Shown one piece after another: positions 59,585 to 64,000 of a stretch of 64,000 nt of DNA (the stretch's first letter is position 1; every line of letters starts with the position of its first letter). Under the pieces are notes generated by a model, which was not told where the DNA came from, made no database searches, and was given only the letters and a program-made list of their open reading frames with translations. Source of the stretch: Dryas octopetala (Eukaryota > Streptophyta > Magnoliopsida > Rosales > Rosaceae); contig OY992832.1 in assembly GCA_963921425.1 (NCBI GenBank), positions 8,866,001 to 8,930,000 on the forward strand, in the 5' to 3' direction. Made by a program: the position numbers and the translations under genes.

Positions 59585-59595
59585 CCAATATAAAA
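59585..59595 (+). promoter_or_regulatory. Putative KUP core promoter (TATA box)
   Basis: TATAAAA lies at 59589-59595, with an overlapping upstream CCAAT. A start site about 30 bases downstream would give a long leader before the ATG at 60622. This is motif evidence only. Confidence 0.4.
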
Positions 59596-59736
59596 GCTAA
59601 TTTAACAAACGTGACGATGTGATTCCCTTAATTCATAAATAAATAGAATCGAACAAACTCCCTGTCCCTCTTTCTTTGTCTCTTTCTGGTTCGCTCCCTC
59701 TATATTCTCTCTCTAATTAATTGCAGGCTTGCAGCG

Positions 59737-60463
59737 ATGGTTTTTGTGTAAACTCATTCCTTAAAGAAGATTGAGAAAGGCTTAGCAATTTTTTTCTTCT
59801 TTTTTTGGCTGAGGCTTTGTGTCTCTCACTAAATAAACAGCCAAAACGGTCTGGAACCTGTTTGTACAGAACAACTGTGTCATTCTGCTTCAGGCTTCGT
59901 TTTCATCTGAGAAAACCGACTTGGGTTTTGCTCATCTCTCTGGTTTAGTACATGGGGGTCTTCTTATTGATCTTGTGGCTGAGACTGAGCCTCCTCATCA
60001 GCTGACCCCACCTGGGAATTCCAGTGGCAAAGTAATAAGTATGAGCTCTTTGTCTGTTTTCTCAGTACTTTTCTCTGTGAGCTGTTTTTTCCTCAATTGG
60101 GTCTCTGAGTTTTAGTGGGGGGTTTTGTTCAATTTGTGTACATGGGTATGTTGGCACTGAGTTGTATCAAGCTTTAGTTTTGGTTCATTGTCAGCTTGTC
60201 TTGGTAAGCGTCACCAAGGTTGAACCTTTGGTTCTGGTTCTTTCAACTTTTGGTGGGTGTCAATTTTTGAGCTCGGCTGGGGTACAGGACTGATGTCAAT
60301 TTCTAGAACTGTCTTTAAATTGTCTCTTGTTGTTTTAATAAGATAGGCTTTTTAATTAGACATATCACAGCCTAATTATCAGTTTTGTTGTTTTCTTCTT
60401 TGCTCTGCAGATTGTATTGATGGGTTTCAATTCATAGTTCTATTGGGGATGGATTTCAAGTGA
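59737..60463 (+). promoter_or_regulatory. KUP 5' leader with upstream ORFs and a probable leader intron
   Basis: Upstream ORFs visible in the leader: 59737-59751 (4 codons), 59952-60005 (MGVFLLILWLRLSLLIS), 60420-60437 (MGFNS) and 60449-60463 (MDFK). A probable leader intron ends with TCTGCAG at 60410; donor candidates are GTAATA at 60032 and GTATGA at 60039. All four uORFs would remain in the spliced leader and could reduce translation of the transporter. This is inferred from sequence only. Confidence 0.4.
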
Positions 60464-60621
60464 AGATCAGAATTTGAAAATCTGGTTTTCAGTCATTTTT
60501 AGTGATCTCATATTGGTTTTCTTTAAGTATTCCTTTTATTGGATTTGATTTGAGGAGTGAGAGGGGATACCAGAGGGAATAGCTTTGTGAAAGCTGCAGA
60601 GTCATTTGAAATTGAGTTTCA

Positions 60622-60751
60622 ATGGCTTCAGGAGTGGAGATTGATGAAGAAAGTGATAACAACAAAGGCAGTATGTGGGTTTTGGATCAGAACCTTGACC
60701 AGCCCATGGATGACGAGGCTGGCAGGCTTAGAAATATGTACAGAGAAAAAG

Positions 60752-60793
<42 letters not shown>

Positions 60794-63700
60794 TCCTATA
60801 TATATACATGTCAATTTACAGGAGTTCACATGTAATTCAATATGTAATTCCAATTTATATTTCCAATTGTAAAGGGTTTCAACTTATAAAATGACTTATG
60901 CCTGTTAATATATGTTGTGTATATCGTAGGATGTTGGAAATGAATTTATGGATTTTGTGTAGTTTTTGTTGGACATAACCAATTGTAATGCTAACGACTG
61001 TAAAAGTGGTAGCTATATGGGCTAAGTAATTGCTTGATATTAGTGGATTCTGAGGATAATGTATTCTTGATTGTCTTTGCTGATCCAATTTTCATTTCTC
61101 CAGAAATTCTCACTGCTATTGCTTTTGCGGCTTGCCTTCCAAAGTCTTGGAGTGGTTTTTGGGGATTTGGGTACTTCTCCCCTGTATGTTTTCTACAATA
61201 CTTTTCCTCATGGTATTAAAGATCCAGAAGATGTGGTTGGAGCTCTTTCATTGATTATATACTCTCTTACTCTTATCCCGCTCCTCAAGTATGTATTTGT
61301 TGTTTGTAGGGCGAATGACAGTGGTCAAGGTAAACCAAACTCTATATGTAGATTTGCTACATCACATGTCTGGTGCTTTATGGGGATTGTAAATTTGATA
61401 AAAGACATGTTCACTATTACAGTTTACCATATGCTTGGATGATTGTTTTCTTTTGTGTCCACTTTGTAGTCAATGTTCTCAAACTGCATGCTTCTAACTC
61501 TCTAAGAGTTGTCTGGCAGTACCTTTTTCGCTGTTGAGGCACCAGAAAGTTTTACAGAACTTGTGGTTTCTGTGGTGCAGGTGGAACATTTGCTCTTTAT
61601 TCATTGCTCTGTCGACATGCAAACATTAAAACTATTCCTAACCAACACAGGACTGATGAAGAGCTAACAACATATAGTATTTCTACTTTCCATGAACAAT
61701 CGTATGCTGCAAAAACCAAGAAGTGGTTGGAGGGGCATGCATCCAGGAAGAATGCCCTTCTTATTTTGGTCCTTGTTGGCACTTGTATGGTGATTGGAGA
61801 TGGGATTCTTACTCCAGCTATATCTGGTACATATTCATTCTCACTACAAGTCATGGATCCTAATCTGTCCCTGTATAATCTATCTATCAGTTTATCTTTT
61901 TGTCTATCTGGTACATATTCCTTCATTCTAGAAGTACATATTGCTGCATGCTTACACATTCAAAACCAATCATCCACAGTTCTCTCAACTTTAATCCAGT
62001 ATTAGTATTTTTGGAGATGATAAGGAGTTTTTTCCCCATAAGTGGAATACCATTTTTAGAAGTAATAGATGGTTGCCAGAGACAATTAATCCAATGATAG
62101 ATAAAATAATTTGTAGAGCACAATTAAATTTACAGAATTTAAACACAATGAAACAGCTTTTTCAATGCACTTCTGCTGCTTTGGGAAGCAGAAAAAAGAT
62201 TGCAATGGGAAAAAATACAGTGATTAATAATGGATCATAGAAGTATCTTTTTCTGATGGAAAATGGAATAATAAGAAAAGAAAAGAGAGAAACAGGAGCT
62301 GCAATATTTGTCAGCATCATCAATTTCATACTGCCAGTCCACCATCAACATTGCCACTGCCACCAACATTTTTGTAGCCATCAGCATCATGCCCACAATC
62401 AATGTTCATTAAAACTTTTTTCTATTTTGTGTATCAGTTTCCCAAACACAATGGTTAGGAAAGTAAAACTATGTTGCATTACTCAACTTATCTCAAGTCC
62501 CAACTCAGCCTTTGTTCCAAAACATTGGGGTTGGCTATGTCAGTTATTTTTTCCAAACCACATGGGGTTCTTAATATGAATTCTTTTTTTACTACTAAGG
62601 TTTATCAAAAGCGATACTCATCAATAAGTTAGAATTGTTTTTGTTTTTTCATTTTCATTATAAGATGATTAATTATGCTTTCTTATCAGTTTTATCAGCT
62701 TCTGGTGGGATCAAAGTAAACAGCCCTGGCATGAAAAATGGTACTGTCATATTCCTTGGAACTAAATATTTTATTCTATCTGATTCCTTGGCTCTGTAAC
62801 TCTCTCATTTACTACTATTGAATTATGTCTTTAACTGATGCGTTGTTTGTTGTGGTACAGATTATGTTATACTTGTTGCTGTGGTAATATTAGTAGGTTT
62901 GTTTAGCATGCAACACTACGGCACAGATAAAGTTGGTTGGCTCTTTGCTCCAGTTGTGCTGCTTTGGTTTCTCTTGATTGGAGGCATTGGCATGTACAAC
63001 ATCTGGAAATATGACACTGCTGTTTTGAGAGCTTTTTCACCCGTATATATATATCGATATTTTAAAAGGAATGGGATAGAAGGTTGGACTTCCCTTGGAG
63101 GTATCATGCTTAGTATAACAGGTAAAATTTCTGTATCCTAATTTCACTTTCCACTTTCCAACCCTCTTTAAGTTTCATTAAAATCATACAATATCTGCTA
63201 TTTTGGATTCTGATGACAAATCATGAATTATTACAGGGACAGAAGCACTCTTCGCCGACCTTGCCCATTTTCCTCTTTCAGCTGTACAGATTGCTTTTAC
63301 TGTAATTGTGTTTCCTTGCCTTCTTTTAGCCTATTCTGGACAAGCTGCATACCTTGTGATGAATCATGATTCAAAACAAGTGTCTGAAGCATTTTATCGT
63401 TCTATTCCAGGTTTGTTCTAATCTTTATTTTGCATTGAAAGGATGCGCCCGTGTAGTACATGAGAGAACACATAAATGATTTTCTCAAAATTTATTCATG
63501 AAATATTTAATTCAAAGATTAAAAAGGATAAATTATACGATACAACAAAAATAAAAATAATAAAGGTATTTATGATTTGGAGAATCAAGAAATCATTCTG
63601 TACAAGCCCATACAATTTGGGTCTCTCAAAGTTTTTCAGTGTGCCATTCTCTATTGAATCACTAACATAATCTGAGAAAATAGGGGAAACAAACAATATA

Positions 63701-64000
63701 ATGTCTTATACAGCATATAGCATATTGTTGTTCCAAAGATGCTTATTATTTCTTATACTGCAGACAAAATATATTGGCCAGTCTTCATAATTGCGACTCT
63801 AGCTGCCATAGTTGCAAGTCAAGCGACTATATCTGCGACTTTTTCAATAATTAAGCAGGCTCTTGCACTTGGCTGTTTTCCTAGAGTCAAAGTTGTACAT
63901 ACATCAAAGAAGTTCCTCGGCCAAATATATATTCCAGATATTAATTGGATCCTTATGATTCTTTGCATTGCTGTGACTGCTGGATTCAAAAATAAAAGCC
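60622..64000 (+). CDS. KUP11: KUP/HAK/KT potassium transporter, POT10/11-like (5' part; continues past the window)
   Basis: This family carries out K+ uptake, probably as K+/H+ symport, at the plasma membrane or tonoplast. Exons: 60622-60750, 61104-61329, 61581-61826, 62690-62740, 62861-63121, 63237-63410, 63764 to the right edge. They join in frame to about 441 residues of an expected 790 or so. The N-terminus ([29 protein letters not shown]) matches the POT10/POT11 type. The first membrane block [20 protein letters not shown] carries the family signature [13 protein letters not shown], followed by [83 protein letters not shown] and [18 protein letters not shown] (CT)n run begins just after the exon 1 donor. 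All splice borders are GT-AG. Which paralogue it is (10 or 11) rests on memory of the Arabidopsis gene order. Confidence 0.93.
60755..60786 (+). repeat. (CT)n microsatellite beside the exon 1 donor of KUP
   Basis: A CT dinucleotide run begins within about five bases of the GT donor at 60751. Length changes here could in principle affect splicing of the first coding intron. Confidence 0.9.

Overview
This window is nuclear DNA of a flowering plant, most likely a rosid eudicot. The genes have many AT-rich GT-AG introns, the families are plant-specific (SCAR/WAVE NAP1, B-sister MADS-box, ARAD-type exostosin, FBA F-box), and the spaces between genes hold plant MITEs, MULE and hAT derivatives and a TRIM retroelement. 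I do not name the species. No tRNA, rRNA or CRISPR array was seen.

Genes, left to right: (1) NAP1/GNARLED, + strand, 23 coding exons, 2589-14727. (2) Sulfiredoxin SRX, - strand, 5 exons, 15430-16625. (3) A HINT2-type histidine-triad protein, + strand, 6 exons, 17034-19927, head-to-head with SRX. (4) ARAD1-like GT47 arabinosyltransferase, - strand, 3 exons, 21182-23690. (5) A B-sister MADS-box gene, - strand, 6 exons, 26181-28325. (6) An F-box/FBA protein, - strand, 37452-38990. (7) An intronless multi-pass membrane protein, + strand, 39937-40896. (8) Peroxisomal 2,4-dienoyl-CoA reductase ending in SKL, - strand, 5 exons, 43661-45987. (9) The 5' part of a KUP/HAK/KT potassium transporter, + strand, from 60622 and running off the right edge.

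From memory, the backbone NAP1 - SRX - HINT2 - ARAD1 - B-sister MADS - membrane protein - KUP looks like the union of two Arabidopsis segments (At1g31120-At1g31170 and At2g35060-At2g35110), each of which kept a different subset. The F-box and dienoyl-CoA reductase genes would be additions to that order. These are housekeeping and developmental genes, not a pathway or operon. The only obvious regulatory coupling is the 408-bp divergent SRX/HINT2 promoter.

The gaps at 28.3-37.4, 41-43.6 and 46-59.5 kb are built from mobile DNA. I see four fold-back MULE-like elements flanked by exact 9-bp duplications, one hAT-like element flanked by an exact 8-bp duplication, and a complete young TRIM (124-bp LTRs, tRNA-Met primer site, 5-bp duplication). 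There are also several further MITEs, a LINE fragment abutting the reductase start codon, and a very large inverted repeat (about 1.9 kb in total, arms about 0.94-0.98 kb) at 32.2-34.1 kb. I found no clearly new biological system. The large palindrome, the two fold-back MULEs that share a core but not their ends, and the hAT element with GC-rich cargo are the items most worth following up.
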